Shown here piece after piece: positions 53,124-61,141 of a DNA stretch of 64,000 nucleotides. The notes under the pieces were generated by a model. It was given only the letters and a program-made list of their open reading frames with translations, was not told where the DNA came from and ran no database searches. Source of the stretch: CALINB01 sp938045325 (GTDB taxonomy: Bacteria > Pseudomonadota > Alphaproteobacteria > Rhodospirillales > CALINB01); assembly GCA_038114465.1 (NCBI GenBank), contig JAYNQW010000006.1:81289-145288 (forward strand), written 5' to 3'. The translations under genes were made by a program, and so were the position numbers. Each line of letters opens with the position of its first letter. Position 1 is the first letter of the stretch.

Positions 53124-53585
53124 TTATTCCTCGTCCTCAAAAATGAGGGCGCCTTTCTGTTCGAGCTCTTTTGATTTACGCATGAGGCCGTTCAGTGCGG
53201 CGGCAACCTTTTCCGGTGCGACGCCGTCTTTAAGTTTATAGGCAAGATCTTCGGCCATCATTTTTTGCAGATTGTCGCTCATGTTCGAATAGAAGCGCTG
53301 CAGCAGTTTGTCATCAGTCTCGATAATTTTGAGCAACACTAAAAGTTCGTCGGGATCAGCTTCCCGGATAAAGTTTTGCACGCCGACATCATTAGCCAGC
53401 TGAAAACGGTTGGCGAATTTTTTAGCCCGGTCTTCGGGTTTTGCGACGGGCCCCCTATCTGGCATCAAAACTTTCGTCGCTTGCAGAAGAAGCGTTTTAA
53501 TATCGGCGCTTGATAGCGTGACCGTCGTCTCATCGAAGGAAACATCGAAGGTATTATCACTTGATTTAACAATCGTGATTTTCAT
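53124..53585 (-). CDS. Stand-alone protein resembling the FliG C-terminal domain
   Basis: Protein of 153 residues. Residues about 65-150 match the FliG C-terminal domain pattern by eye: VQNFIREADPDELLVLLK corresponds to the conserved IQ(K/R)hLRExDxxELxxALK, FYSNMSDNLQKMMAEDL to F(K/S)NMSKRAAxMLKEDL, then a Val/Ala helix and RKSKELEQKGAL corresponding to RxLExxGEI. Residues 1-45 form an unrelated beta-rich N-terminus. No other flagellar gene is present nearby, and it is shorter than FliG (about 330). It converges with gcrA (2 nt apart) and has no visible ribosome-binding site. Function unknown; identification rests on motif recall. Confidence 0.6.
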   Translation of the reverse strand: MKITIVKSSDNTFDVSFDETTVTLSSADIKTLLLQATKVLMPDRGPVAKPEDRAKKFANRFQLANDVGVQNFIREADPDELLVLLKIIETDDKLLQRFYSNMSDNLQKMMAEDLAYKLKDGVAPEKVAAALNGLMRKSKELEQKGALIFEDEE

Positions 53586-53713
53586 TTATTTGAACTCGAT
53601 CGGGCCCGAATCATAAGCTTAGGCTGGCACAGGCCTTGAAAAATGACAAGTTTCCAGTGTTGTTTTAAATTTTTTGCTTGGCAGCGATAGGTGTGGGTGC
53701 TTTTTTAGGGCCG

Positions 53714-53744
53714 GTACGTTGATTTCTAAATGTACGTTGGTTTC
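53714..53744 (+). repeat. Direct repeat GTACGTTGRTTTC ahead of the Nudix gene
   Basis: GTACGTTGATTTC (53714-53726) and GTACGTTGGTTTC (53732-53744) are a 12-of-13 match, 18 bases start to start. The second copy overlaps the predicted -35 element, so it could be an operator. Confidence 0.45.
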
Positions 53745-53764
53745 AATATTAGTCCATTTACAAT
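53737..53764 (+). promoter_or_regulatory. Candidate promoter of the Nudix gene
   Basis: TTGGTT (53737-53742) and TACAAT (53759-53764) with 16 bases between. The transcript would start about 14 bases before the ATG, leaving a very short leader; no ribosome-binding site is visible. Confidence 0.45.
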
Positions 53765-53784
53765 AAATAAGTTTATACACCTTC

Positions 53785-54630
53785 ATGAGTTTTCTGGACC
53801 GACTTGCCGTTTGCAGCATCGACGATATGTCGGCCTACCGTCCGTTTTTCGTAGCGGGTAAACGGTTGGGCTGGGTCAAAAACGATTTTGCCGGCCATCT
53901 TCAAAAATATAAGGACGTTTTTAATATTGCCGATGACGCGGTGTCGTTATCGGATGCGCTTAAGGATTTTCAAACGAGAACAGAAGCGGTCGATACCGTT
54001 ATTCGTGATTTGCGCGAACGCGGCATTATCAAAAACTGGTTTGAAGAGAAATTCCCCGTAAAAAGCGGTCATGGTGCAACACCGCAATTCGATATGGAGC
54101 GCGCTGCCATTTCTCTTTTCGGCCTGCCGGCATTTGGTGTCCATCTCAACGGGTTTGTCGGGCGCGGCAAGGATATGAAAATGTGGGTTGCCGAACGTGC
54201 CCATGACAAACCGATTGAGCCCGGTAAATACGATCAGATCGTCGCCGGCGGACAGCCAGCCGATTTAAGTATCGAGGAAAACCTCGCGAAGGAGTGCGAG
54301 GAAGAGGCGCATATTGATGCAGAAACGGTCGCCAAGGCGGTCGCTGTTAGTGCTATCACCTACATGATGGAGCGCCCCGAAGGGCTGCGATGCGATATCC
54401 TTTATAATTACGACCTTGAGTTGGACCCGTCCTTTACGCCGGTGAATACGGATGGCGAGGTCCATAGTTTTCATTTATGGCCGCTCGAACAAGTGCGCGA
54501 CGTCGTGCACGATACCGACGATTTTAAATTCAACTGTTCGTTAGTAGTGATCGATTTTTTGATCCGCCATGGTGTCATCACGCCGGAACATCCGGAGTAT
54601 GTTGATTGCGTCAAAGGGTTGCGCAGCTAA
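53785..54630 (+). CDS. Nudix hydrolase with DUF4743-like N-terminal part
   Basis: Protein of 281 residues. The Nudix box is GGQPADLSIEENLAKECEEE, matching GX5EX7REUXEEXGU with the REUXEE part read as KECEEEA, so the R is replaced by K. The N-terminal 120 residues match the DUF4743 style seen in Tnr3/ThPP-kinase-linked Nudix proteins, which may act on oxidised or damaged thiamine pyrophosphate. The substrate is not fixed by sequence. It stands alone, with its own promoter. Confidence 0.85.
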   Translation: MSFLDRLAVCSIDDMSAYRPFFVAGKRLGWVKNDFAGHLQKYKDVFNIADDAVSLSDALKDFQTRTEAVDTVIRDLRERGIIKNWFEEKFPVKSGHGATPQFDMERAAISLFGLPAFGVHLNGFVGRGKDMKMWVAERAHDKPIEPGKYDQIVAGGQPADLSIEENLAKECEEEAHIDAETVAKAVAVSAITYMMERPEGLRCDILYNYDLELDPSFTPVNTDGEVHSFHLWPLEQVRDVVHDTDDFKFNCSLVVIDFLIRHGVITPEHPEYVDCVKGLRS

Positions 54631-54641
54631 TCTCTTCGGTC

Positions 54642-54669
54642 TTGACATATCGACGCACGGCTTTATCTA
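54642..54669 (+). promoter_or_regulatory. Promoter of the YtoQ-family gene
   Basis: A perfect -35 TTGACA (54642-54647), 16-base spacer, and TATCTA (54664-54669). It lies about 45 bases before the start codon, with GAGGAG as ribosome-binding site in between. Confidence 0.7.
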
Positions 54670-54711
54670 AACAGGCATCGCATGTTTTCCTAGATTGAGG
54701 AGTGACACATT

Positions 54712-55170
54712 ATGGCGCAACCGAACTGGACCGTATATTTATCCGGCGAAATTCACTCCGATTGGCGTGAGCAAATCCAGTCGGGCATTAATGACGCGAA
54801 GCTGCCTGTCGATATTTTGGCACCGGTGACCGATCATGCCAGCAGCGATGACTGTGGCGCGCACATTCTCGGCGAAGAGGACAACCCGTTCTGGCGCGAT
54901 CATAAAGGCGCGAAGATGAATGCCATTCGCACCCGTACCATGATCGACCGTTCCGATGTTGTTGTCGTCCGCTTCGGCGATAAGTACAAACAATGGAATG
55001 CTGCGTTTGATGCGGGTTATGCCGCTGCCCTTGGCAAGCCGGTCATTACGCTGCATGACCCGTCACTCACACATGCGTTAAAAGAAGTCGACGCCGCCGC
55101 TCTAGCCGTGGCCGAAACACCGCAGCAAGTGGTGAAGGCTTTATCGTACGCGATTAACGGCTCGCTCTAA
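54712..55170 (+). CDS. YtoQ family protein
   Basis: Soluble protein of 152 residues matching the YtoQ family: TVYLSGEIHSDWREQI at the start, then LAPVTDHASSDDCGAHILGEE, DHKGAKMNAIRTRTMIDRSD and FGDKYKQWNAAFDAGYA. The fold resembles nucleoside 2-deoxyribosyltransferases (Rossmann-like), which YtoQ proteins are related to, but activity is unproven. It overlaps the end of the convergent gluQ gene by 4 nt. Confidence 0.88.
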   Translation: MAQPNWTVYLSGEIHSDWREQIQSGINDAKLPVDILAPVTDHASSDDCGAHILGEEDNPFWRDHKGAKMNAIRTRTMIDRSDVVVVRFGDKYKQWNAAFDAGYAAALGKPVITLHDPSLTHALKEVDAAALAVAETPQQVVKALSYAINGSL

Positions 55171-56036
55171 TTCGTTGCAACACCGGCCTGGGATTTCAGG
55201 TCTTGCGGGCTTAGTCCCGCGCCGCGCAGCGCGCGGATGGTTTGTGCCTGATTACGTTTTGCCAGCCGGACGCCTTCAGCATTTGTGATTAAGGCATGAT
55301 GCCGGTAGGCCGGTGTTTGAAGTTCGAGTAATGCCTGCAGCAAACGGTGCACATGTGTTGCCGGTCGTAAATCTTCGCCGCGAACAACGAGAGTGACCCC
55401 CTGAAGATGATCATCGAGCGTGCAGGCAAGGTGATAACTCGCCGGGGTGTCTTTGCGCGCAAGAATAACATCGCCGAATATTTCCGGTGCCGCTGTAACG
55501 GCTTCATTGTTATTGCCATCCATCCATATTAAAGAGCCGGCGCGTTCGCAGGCTTCGGCCATGTTTAAGCGTAAGGCATAGGGTTGATTGTTCGCTATAC
55601 GGCTTTCTTGCTCGTCTTTTGAAAGATTCCGACAGGTGCCGGGATAGAGATGACCGTCGGGGCCAACATGGGGCGCTTGTCCGGACTGCGCGATTTCCTG
55701 CTGAATATCCTTGCGCGTGCAAAAACAGGGATAGAGCAGTTCTTTTTGTGTGAGCTTGCCAAGGGCTTTAGCGTAATCGCCGAAATGTTCCGACTGGCGG
55801 CGTACCGGCTCCACCCAGCGCAATCCGAGCCAAGCGAGGTCTTCGTAAATGGCGTCTTCAAACTCGGACCGGCAGCGGTTCGTGTCGATATCCTCGATCC
55901 GCAAATGAAAAATGCCGCCGTTTGTTTGTGCCGCTTGATAGGCCAAAAGGGCGGAATAGGCATGACCGAGATGCAGCAGTCCGGTCGGGCTGGGGGCGAA
56001 CCGGGTAACAAGTGCAGTGGATTGGCGATCAGACAT
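55167..56036 (-). CDS. gluQ: Glutamyl-Q tRNA(Asp) synthetase
   Basis: Truncated GluRS paralogue that attaches glutamate to queuosine of tRNA-Asp. The 289-residue protein has HLGHAYSALLAY as the HIGH equivalent, the zinc-site cysteines in CFCTRKDI and YPGTCR, and RLAKRNQAQTI in the KMSKS position. It lacks the anticodon-binding domains of GluRS, as expected. Divergent from the esterase gene with 68 bases between starts. Confidence 0.93.
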   Translation of the reverse strand: MSDRQSTALVTRFAPSPTGLLHLGHAYSALLAYQAAQTNGGIFHLRIEDIDTNRCRSEFEDAIYEDLAWLGLRWVEPVRRQSEHFGDYAKALGKLTQKELLYPCFCTRKDIQQEIAQSGQAPHVGPDGHLYPGTCRNLSKDEQESRIANNQPYALRLNMAEACERAGSLIWMDGNNNEAVTAAPEIFGDVILARKDTPASYHLACTLDDHLQGVTLVVRGEDLRPATHVHRLLQALLELQTPAYRHHALITNAEGVRLAKRNQAQTIRALRGAGLSPQDLKSQAGVATN

Positions 56037-56104
56037 AACGTGACAGTACCATGGTCAATCGGTTAGGACTGTATTTCCTTCAGCCATAGTATAAAGACCG
56101 CCCG

Positions 56105-56767
56105 ATGACAGAGCTTCCAACCTTAAGCGGCCCGACGTTACCACCCGCTTCAAACCAGGCACCCAAACAGATCGTCATGTTGCTGCATGGTGTCGGTGCC
56201 GACGGTAACGACTTGATCGGCCTTGCACCGTACTACCAAAAAGTGCTGCCGGATGCGTTGTTTATCGCACCCGATGCACCATTTCCCTACGACATGGCGC
56301 CGTTCGGGCGGCAATGGTTCGGCCTGCAGGACCGCAGCGAGCCCGCCCGGCTGAAAGGGACGCAATCGTCGGCCCCTATTCTCGATCATTTCATCGACAC
56401 GACCTTGGCCAACTATGGTTTGAGCGATGATAAGCTTGCCCTCGTCGGTTTTTCCCAAGGGACGATGATGTCGCTTTATGTCGGGCTTCGCCGCGAGAAA
56501 CCCTTGGCCGGCATTATCGCGCAATCGGGCATATTGATCGGCCCCGAATTGCTGGCCGATGAAATAAAATCCCGGCCGCCGGTATTGCTTATTCACGGTG
56601 ATATGGATGCGGTCGTGCCGTTTCAATACATGGAAAAAGCACAGAAGGCGCTGCAGGAAAACGGTGTCGAGGTCGCGGCCCATGCCCGCCCCGGCTTAGG
56701 CCACAATATTGATGAGGAAGGGATCGCATTAAGTCAGCAATTTCTATCGCAAATATTTGAAGAATGA
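56105..56767 (+). CDS. Carboxylesterase / phospholipase-type alpha/beta hydrolase
   Basis: Alpha/beta hydrolase of 220 residues in the acyl-protein-thioesterase/YpfH group. The oxyanion region is MLLHGVGADGNDLIGLA, the nucleophile elbow is GFSQG, the acid is in IHGDMDAVVP, and the histidine in GLGHNIDEEG. All catalytic positions are present. The substrate is not known. The HNH gene follows after 121 bases on the same strand and has its own promoter. Confidence 0.9.
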   Translation: MTELPTLSGPTLPPASNQAPKQIVMLLHGVGADGNDLIGLAPYYQKVLPDALFIAPDAPFPYDMAPFGRQWFGLQDRSEPARLKGTQSSAPILDHFIDTTLANYGLSDDKLALVGFSQGTMMSLYVGLRREKPLAGIIAQSGILIGPELLADEIKSRPPVLLIHGDMDAVVPFQYMEKAQKALQENGVEVAAHARPGLGHNIDEEGIALSQQFLSQIFEE

Positions 56768-56827
56768 CAAGCATTTGACGAAGTGATGAAGGGTTAATGA
56801 ATAGCGATATTCATTCACTTCAAGTAT

Positions 56828-56856
56828 TTGGCAAACGCATACAACATGTGTATTCT
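56828..56856 (+). promoter_or_regulatory. Promoter of the HNH gene
   Basis: TTGGCA (56828-56833), 17-base spacer, TATTCT (56851-56856). Upstream is an 8-bp inverted repeat AATGAATA-GCGA-TATTCATT (56796-56815). Downstream, CCTCG...CGAGG forms a small hairpin over the region with the GAGGGAGA ribosome-binding site, and an ATGTAG start-stop pair lies between that site and the ATG at 56889. Confidence 0.55.
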
Positions 56857-56888
56857 CCTCGTTAATTCGAGGGAGAATGTAGTAGCCA

Positions 56889-57446
56889 ATGGGTATTCAA
56901 AACTATCCGGCGCTGGTTCTAAATGCCGATTTCCGGCCCTTGAGTTATTTCCCCTTATCGTTATGGGCCTGGCAGGACACGGTTAAAGCCGTCTTCCTGG
57001 ACCGGGTGAATGTGGTCTCGGAGTACGAGAAAACGGTCAGCTCGCCCAGTTGGGAGATGCGCCTGCCGAGCGTCATTTCCTTAAAAGAATATGTGCCGAT
57101 GGCGCGACGCCCGGCCTTTACCCGCTATAACGTTTTCCTGCGTGACCGCTTTACCTGCCAGTACTGCCGCCAACCGTCACCGGCTGAGGAGTTGACGTTC
57201 GATCATGTCATTCCCCGCTCGCGCGGCGGGCGGACGTCATGGGATAACGTTGTCGCGGCCTGCACGGGTTGTAACCTGCAAAAGGGCAACCGCATGCCGC
57301 GGGAATCCGGCATTGTTCCCGTCCGTAAACCGCAGGAACCCAGTAATTTCGAGCTGCAGGAAAACGGCCGGGCGTTTCCGCCGAACTTCCTTCACGAGAG
57401 CTGGCGCGACTTCCTCTACTGGGATACCGAGCTCGAAATCGCCTGA
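56889..57446 (+). CDS. HNH endonuclease family protein
   Basis: Protein of 185 residues with an HNH domain at about 85-145: FLRDRFTCQYCRQPSP with a CxxC pair, then LTFDHVIPRSRGGRTSWDNVVAACTGCNLQKGNR with the H, N and second CxxC positions. The N-terminus NYPALVLNADFRPLSYFPLS is conserved in the alphaproteobacterial group, usually solitary and chromosomal, with no restriction-system partner. Its cellular role is not established. rpsD follows after 182 bases. Confidence 0.88.
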   Translation: MGIQNYPALVLNADFRPLSYFPLSLWAWQDTVKAVFLDRVNVVSEYEKTVSSPSWEMRLPSVISLKEYVPMARRPAFTRYNVFLRDRFTCQYCRQPSPAEELTFDHVIPRSRGGRTSWDNVVAACTGCNLQKGNRMPRESGIVPVRKPQEPSNFELQENGRAFPPNFLHESWRDFLYWDTELEIA

Positions 57447-57477
57447 TTACCGCCGTTTTGGGCTTCTCCGGCCATTG

Positions 57478-57505
57478 TTGACTTCCCGATAAGAGCGCTT
57501 ATACT
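57478..57505 (+). promoter_or_regulatory. Promoter of rpsD
   Basis: TTGACT (57478-57483), 16-base spacer, TATACT (57500-57505), a strong consensus match. It is followed by a leader of about 115 bases with several short stems, which could hold S4 autoregulation, though I cannot identify a defined binding site. Confidence 0.75.
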
Positions 57506-57628
57506 CCGCGGCTTCTCAGCTGAGAGTCACTTCCGAGAATGTGGGTTCAAAAGACCGGGCCCCGCCGACTTTGAAAACAAAGCGGCCTATCGGGACAATA
57601 ACAACCGGAAAACGAGTGGATATATATT

Positions 57629-58243
57629 ATGAGTAAACGCATACAGTCGAAGTATAAGATCAATCGCCGCCTCGGCGTTAATCTCTGGGGTCGGCCGAAA
57701 AGCCCCATCAATGTTCGTGATTACCGGCCCGGCCAGCACGGCCAGCGGCGTACGAAGCTGTCCGACTTCGGCCAGCAATTGATGGCGAAACAAAAGCTTA
57801 AAGGTTACTACGGCAACATTACCGAGCGCCAATTCCGCAAGTACTATGAGGAATCATCCCGGCGCAGCGGTGATACGGTCGAAAATTTGATCGGTTTTCT
57901 GGAGCGCCGCCTCGATGCCGTGATCTACCGGATGAAATTCGTGCCGACGGTGTTTGCCGCTCGCCAATTCATCAATCACGGCCATATCATGGTCAACGGC
58001 AAGCGTGTGAACATTCCGTCTTACTTAGTTAATGAAGGCGATGTGGTCGAAATCAAAAACAAGTCGAAAGATATTCCGATGGTTCTGGAGGCGGTCGAAT
58101 CCGTCGAACGCGACATTCCCGAATACGTCGACGTCGATCTTGCAAAGCGCAAAGGGACGTACTTGCGCATGCCGAAATACGCGGAAGTGCCGTATCCGGT
58201 GCAAATGGAGCCGAACCTCGTGGTCGAGTTTTACTCCCGCTAA
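57629..58243 (+). CDS. rpsD: 30S ribosomal protein S4
   Basis: Primary rRNA-binding protein of the small subunit. 204 residues, with the conserved LGVNLWGRPKSP and DYRPGQHG blocks, the MAKQKLKGYYGNITERQFRKYY segment, and the S4 RNA-binding domain at about 95-155 (RLDAVIYRMKFVPTVFAARQFINHGHIMVNG). It is solitary here rather than in the alpha operon, which is usual for alphaproteobacteria. A strong promoter lies upstream and a bidirectional terminator 19 bases downstream. Confidence 0.98.
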   Translation: MSKRIQSKYKINRRLGVNLWGRPKSPINVRDYRPGQHGQRRTKLSDFGQQLMAKQKLKGYYGNITERQFRKYYEESSRRSGDTVENLIGFLERRLDAVIYRMKFVPTVFAARQFINHGHIMVNGKRVNIPSYLVNEGDVVEIKNKSKDIPMVLEAVESVERDIPEYVDVDLAKRKGTYLRMPKYAEVPYPVQMEPNLVVEFYSR

Positions 58244-58261
58244 TTTGTTTTCATGCTCAAC

Positions 58262-58295
58262 AAAAAAGACCGCCTCGAAAGAAGCGGTCTTTTTT
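58262..58295. terminator. Bidirectional terminator between rpsD and grxD
   Basis: AAAAAAGACCGC (58262-58273) pairs with GCGGTCTTTTTT (58284-58295) around a 10-base loop. It ends the rpsD transcript on the plus strand and the purSQL-bolA-grxD transcript on the minus strand. Confidence 0.92.
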
Positions 58296-58316
58296 AATGC
58301 TTGTATCGGAATTCCA

Positions 58317-58652
58317 TCAGTTGGCGAGTTGCACGCCTTTTTCGTCGAAAACTTTTTTCAATTCACCGGTTTCGTACATTTCGCGAACGATGTCGCAGCC
58401 GCCGAGAAATTCGCCCTTCACGTAGAGCTGCGGGATCGTCGGCCAATTGCTGAAATTTTTAATTTCATCGCGCAGTTCCGGATCGGCCAGGACATCGACG
58501 CCTTTGAATTTGACGCCGAGTACGGTCAGCACCTGCGAGACCGCCGCCGAAAATCCGCATTGCGGCATCATCGGCGAGCCCTTCATAAACAGGACGACGT
58601 CGTTGTCGTCGATTTCGCGTTGAATTTCATCGTGTTTGGGATGGTCGCTCAT
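58317..58652 (-). CDS. grxD: Monothiol glutaredoxin, CGFS type (Grx4)
   Basis: Iron-sulfur cluster carrier of 111 residues. The active-site motif is CGFS in MMPQCGFSAAVSQVL, with the preceding VVLFMKGSP and the following WPTIPQLYVKGEFLGGCDI glutathione-binding part. CGFS glutaredoxins bind [2Fe-2S] clusters, alone or with BolA-type proteins. It lies just downstream of a bolA-family gene on the same strand, an arrangement that supports a working pair. Confidence 0.95.
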   Translation of the reverse strand: MSDHPKHDEIQREIDDNDVVLFMKGSPMMPQCGFSAAVSQVLTVLGVKFKGVDVLADPELRDEIKNFSNWPTIPQLYVKGEFLGGCDIVREMYETGELKKVFDEKGVQLAN

Positions 58653-58690
58653 GGTGACTGTCTCTCCAATTCCGTCTGTTTGTTCGTTGT

Positions 58691-58924
58691 TTACTCCGGC
58701 GCACTTGTTTGCAAGGCCAAAGCATGAAGCTCGTTGCCCATTCTTCCCTTGAGGGCATCATAAACCATTTGATGCTGCTGAACGCGGGATTTTCCGGCAA
58801 AGGCCGTTGTGATGACCTGGGCCGCGTAATGATCGCCGTCACCGGCGAGGTCTTTTATCGAAATTTCGGCATCCGGGAAGGCTTCCTTGATCAAACCTTC
58901 GATTTCGGCGGCGCTCATGGCCAT
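58691..58924 (-). CDS. BolA family protein
   Basis: Small protein of 77 residues with the BolA/YrbA fold. The conserved DLAGDGDHYAAQVITTAFAGKSRVQQHQMVYDAL stretch carries the histidines used for shared cluster ligation with CGFS glutaredoxins. Two ATG codons (58924 and 58918) are possible. It sits between purL and grxD on the minus strand; the DUF1476-purSQL-bolA-grxD order is common in alphaproteobacteria. Probable role: iron-sulfur trafficking or iron sensing. Confidence 0.92.
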   Translation of the reverse strand: MAMSAAEIEGLIKEAFPDAEISIKDLAGDGDHYAAQVITTAFAGKSRVQQHQMVYDALKGRMGNELHALALQTSAPE

Positions 58925-58942
58925 GAAAATTTCCCCTTCTGG

Positions 58943-61141
58943 TTATGGGCCGGCCATGTAGTCCGGCAGCCAGCTTTCGTTTAAGTCCCGAAGCTCAGCT
59001 ACGGATATGGCGATTTCACTGCCGACAGTCAACTCTTTGCCGCCGGTTTTTCCAAGGATTTGAGCGCTGACACCGGATTTTTGTGCCGCCGTGGTCACTT
59101 TTTCGGGTTCATGTGTCGTGATGACGTAACGCCCCTGGTCTTCGCCGAACAGCCACGCAAACAGCGGGATGCCGGTTTGCGGTGGTTCGATCGCGGCGCC
59201 GGTGTTGCCGGCCATTGCCATTTCGGCCAGTGCGACAGCAAGGCCGCCATCGGCGATATCGTGGCAGGCCGAGATAAGGCCGTCGTGAATGAGTGCGCGG
59301 ACGCAATCCCCGTTTTTCTTTTCAAGTGCAAGATCCACCGGCGGCGGTGTGCCGTCTTCACGGTGATGAATTTCGCGCAAATAAATCGACATGCCGAGGT
59401 GCCCGTTTGTTTCACCCATGAGGATGACGGTTTCGCCCTCAGCAGCAAAAGCGAGGCTGCGGGCCTGTGCGACGTTATCGATTAATCCGACGCCGCCGAT
59501 GGCGGGCGTCGGGTGAATGCCTTGGCCGTTGGTTTCGTTATAAAACGACACATTACCTGAGACGACCGGGTAATCGAGTGTTTTGCACGCTTCGCGCATG
59601 CCGTCGATGCAGCCGACGAACTGACCCATAATCTCGGGCCGTTCCGGGTTGCCGAAGTTCATGCAATCGGTGATGGCAAGCGGCTTGGCGCCGACAGCGG
59701 TTAAGTTGCGCCAGGTTTCGGCGACCGCCTGCTTGCCGCCTTCGATGGGATCGGCGACGCAATAGCGTGGCGTGCAGTCGGTTGATATTGCGAGCGCTTT
59801 ATCCGTGTCGTGTACGCGCACGATGGCGGCATCGCCGCCGGGCCTGCCGATGTTTAATGTGTCGGCCATGACCATGTGATCGTACTGTTCCCAAATCCAG
59901 CGTTTGGATGCGATGTCCGGGCATGAAATCAGGGTGCGCAGGACGGCGTTGATATCTTGCGGCATATCAAGATCGTCCGCCGAAACAATTTTGCGTTCCG
60001 GTGTCGGCGTCCAGGGACGGTCGTATTCGGGTGAAGCGTCGGCCAGCGGTTGGATCGGCAGGTCGCCGACGACCTCGTCGTTCATTTTCAAAACCATGCG
60101 CCCGGTATCGGTGAGCCGGCCGACCACGGCGAAATCAAGATCCCATTTTTCATAGATTTTTCGCGCCATATCTTCACTGCCGGGTTTTAGAACCATCAGC
60201 ATGCGTTCCTGGCTTTCCGACAGCATCATCTCGTAAGCCGTCATACCGTCTTCGCGGATCGGCACCTGTTCGAGATTCATCTCGACACCCATGTCGCCTT
60301 TCGAGGCCATCTCGAACGACGACGAGGTCAGCCCGGCGGCACCCATATCCTGAATGGCGACGATCGCATCTGTGGCCATCAGTTCCAAACACGCTTCCAA
60401 CAGCAGTTTTTCCGTGAACGGATCGCCGACTTGTACGGTCGGGCGTTTTTCTTCCGAGTCCTCGTTGAACTCGGCCGATGCCATCGTAGCACCGTGGATG
60501 CCGTCGCGCCCGGTTTTCGAGCCGACATAAATAACCGGGTTTCCGATACCAGCAGCCTTGGCGTAAAAAATGTTATCGGCGTCCGCAAGGCCGACCGTCA
60601 TCGCATTGACTAGGATATTACCGTTGTAGGAGGGGTGAAACGTGCATTCGCCGCCAACAGTCGGTATGCCCATGCAGTTGCCGTAGCCACCGATCCCGGC
60701 GACCACGCCCGAAACTAAATGACGCGTTTTCGGATGATCCGGCTCGCCGAACCGCAGCGCGTTCATGTTCGCCACCGGGCGCGCGCCCATCGTAAAAACG
60801 TCCCGCAGGATACCGCCGACCCCGGTCGCCGCTCCTTGATAGGGTTCGATGAACGAGGGGTGATTGTGGCTTTCCATTTTAAAAATGACCGCATCACCGT
60901 CGCCGATGTCGATGACGCCGGCGTTTTCGCCCGGCCCGCAGATCACCCAGGGCGCTTCGGTCGGCAAAGTCTTGAGCCATTTCTTGGAGGACTTGTAAGA
61001 ACAATGCTCGCTCCACATCACCGAAAAGATGCCGAGTTCCGTCAGGTTCGGCTCACGGCCCATGATGTCGAGAACCAGCTGATATTCCTCTTCGCTGAGG
61101 CCGTGTTGTTCGACGATATCGGGAGTAATCGCGTCCGTCAT
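58943..61141 (-). CDS. purL: Phosphoribosylformylglycinamidine synthase subunit II
   Basis: ATP-binding subunit of the FGAR amidotransferase complex. At 732 residues it is the small form that needs separate PurQ and PurS, both present upstream. The N-terminus contains MWSEHCSYKSSK and the repeated metal/ATP sites include MESHNHPS and VVGGIGGYGNCMG-like VVAGIGGYGNCMGIPTVGGE. DMGAAGLTSSSFEMA is also typical. The ATG at 61141 overlaps the purQ stop (ATGA). bolA follows 18 nt after its stop. Confidence 0.97.
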   Translation of the reverse strand: MTDAITPDIVEQHGLSEEEYQLVLDIMGREPNLTELGIFSVMWSEHCSYKSSKKWLKTLPTEAPWVICGPGENAGVIDIGDGDAVIFKMESHNHPSFIEPYQGAATGVGGILRDVFTMGARPVANMNALRFGEPDHPKTRHLVSGVVAGIGGYGNCMGIPTVGGECTFHPSYNGNILVNAMTVGLADADNIFYAKAAGIGNPVIYVGSKTGRDGIHGATMASAEFNEDSEEKRPTVQVGDPFTEKLLLEACLELMATDAIVAIQDMGAAGLTSSSFEMASKGDMGVEMNLEQVPIREDGMTAYEMMLSESQERMLMVLKPGSEDMARKIYEKWDLDFAVVGRLTDTGRMVLKMNDEVVGDLPIQPLADASPEYDRPWTPTPERKIVSADDLDMPQDINAVLRTLISCPDIASKRWIWEQYDHMVMADTLNIGRPGGDAAIVRVHDTDKALAISTDCTPRYCVADPIEGGKQAVAETWRNLTAVGAKPLAITDCMNFGNPERPEIMGQFVGCIDGMREACKTLDYPVVSGNVSFYNETNGQGIHPTPAIGGVGLIDNVAQARSLAFAAEGETVILMGETNGHLGMSIYLREIHHREDGTPPPVDLALEKKNGDCVRALIHDGLISACHDIADGGLAVALAEMAMAGNTGAAIEPPQTGIPLFAWLFGEDQGRYVITTHEPEKVTTAAQKSGVSAQILGKTGGKELTVGSEIAISVAELRDLNESWLPDYMAGP

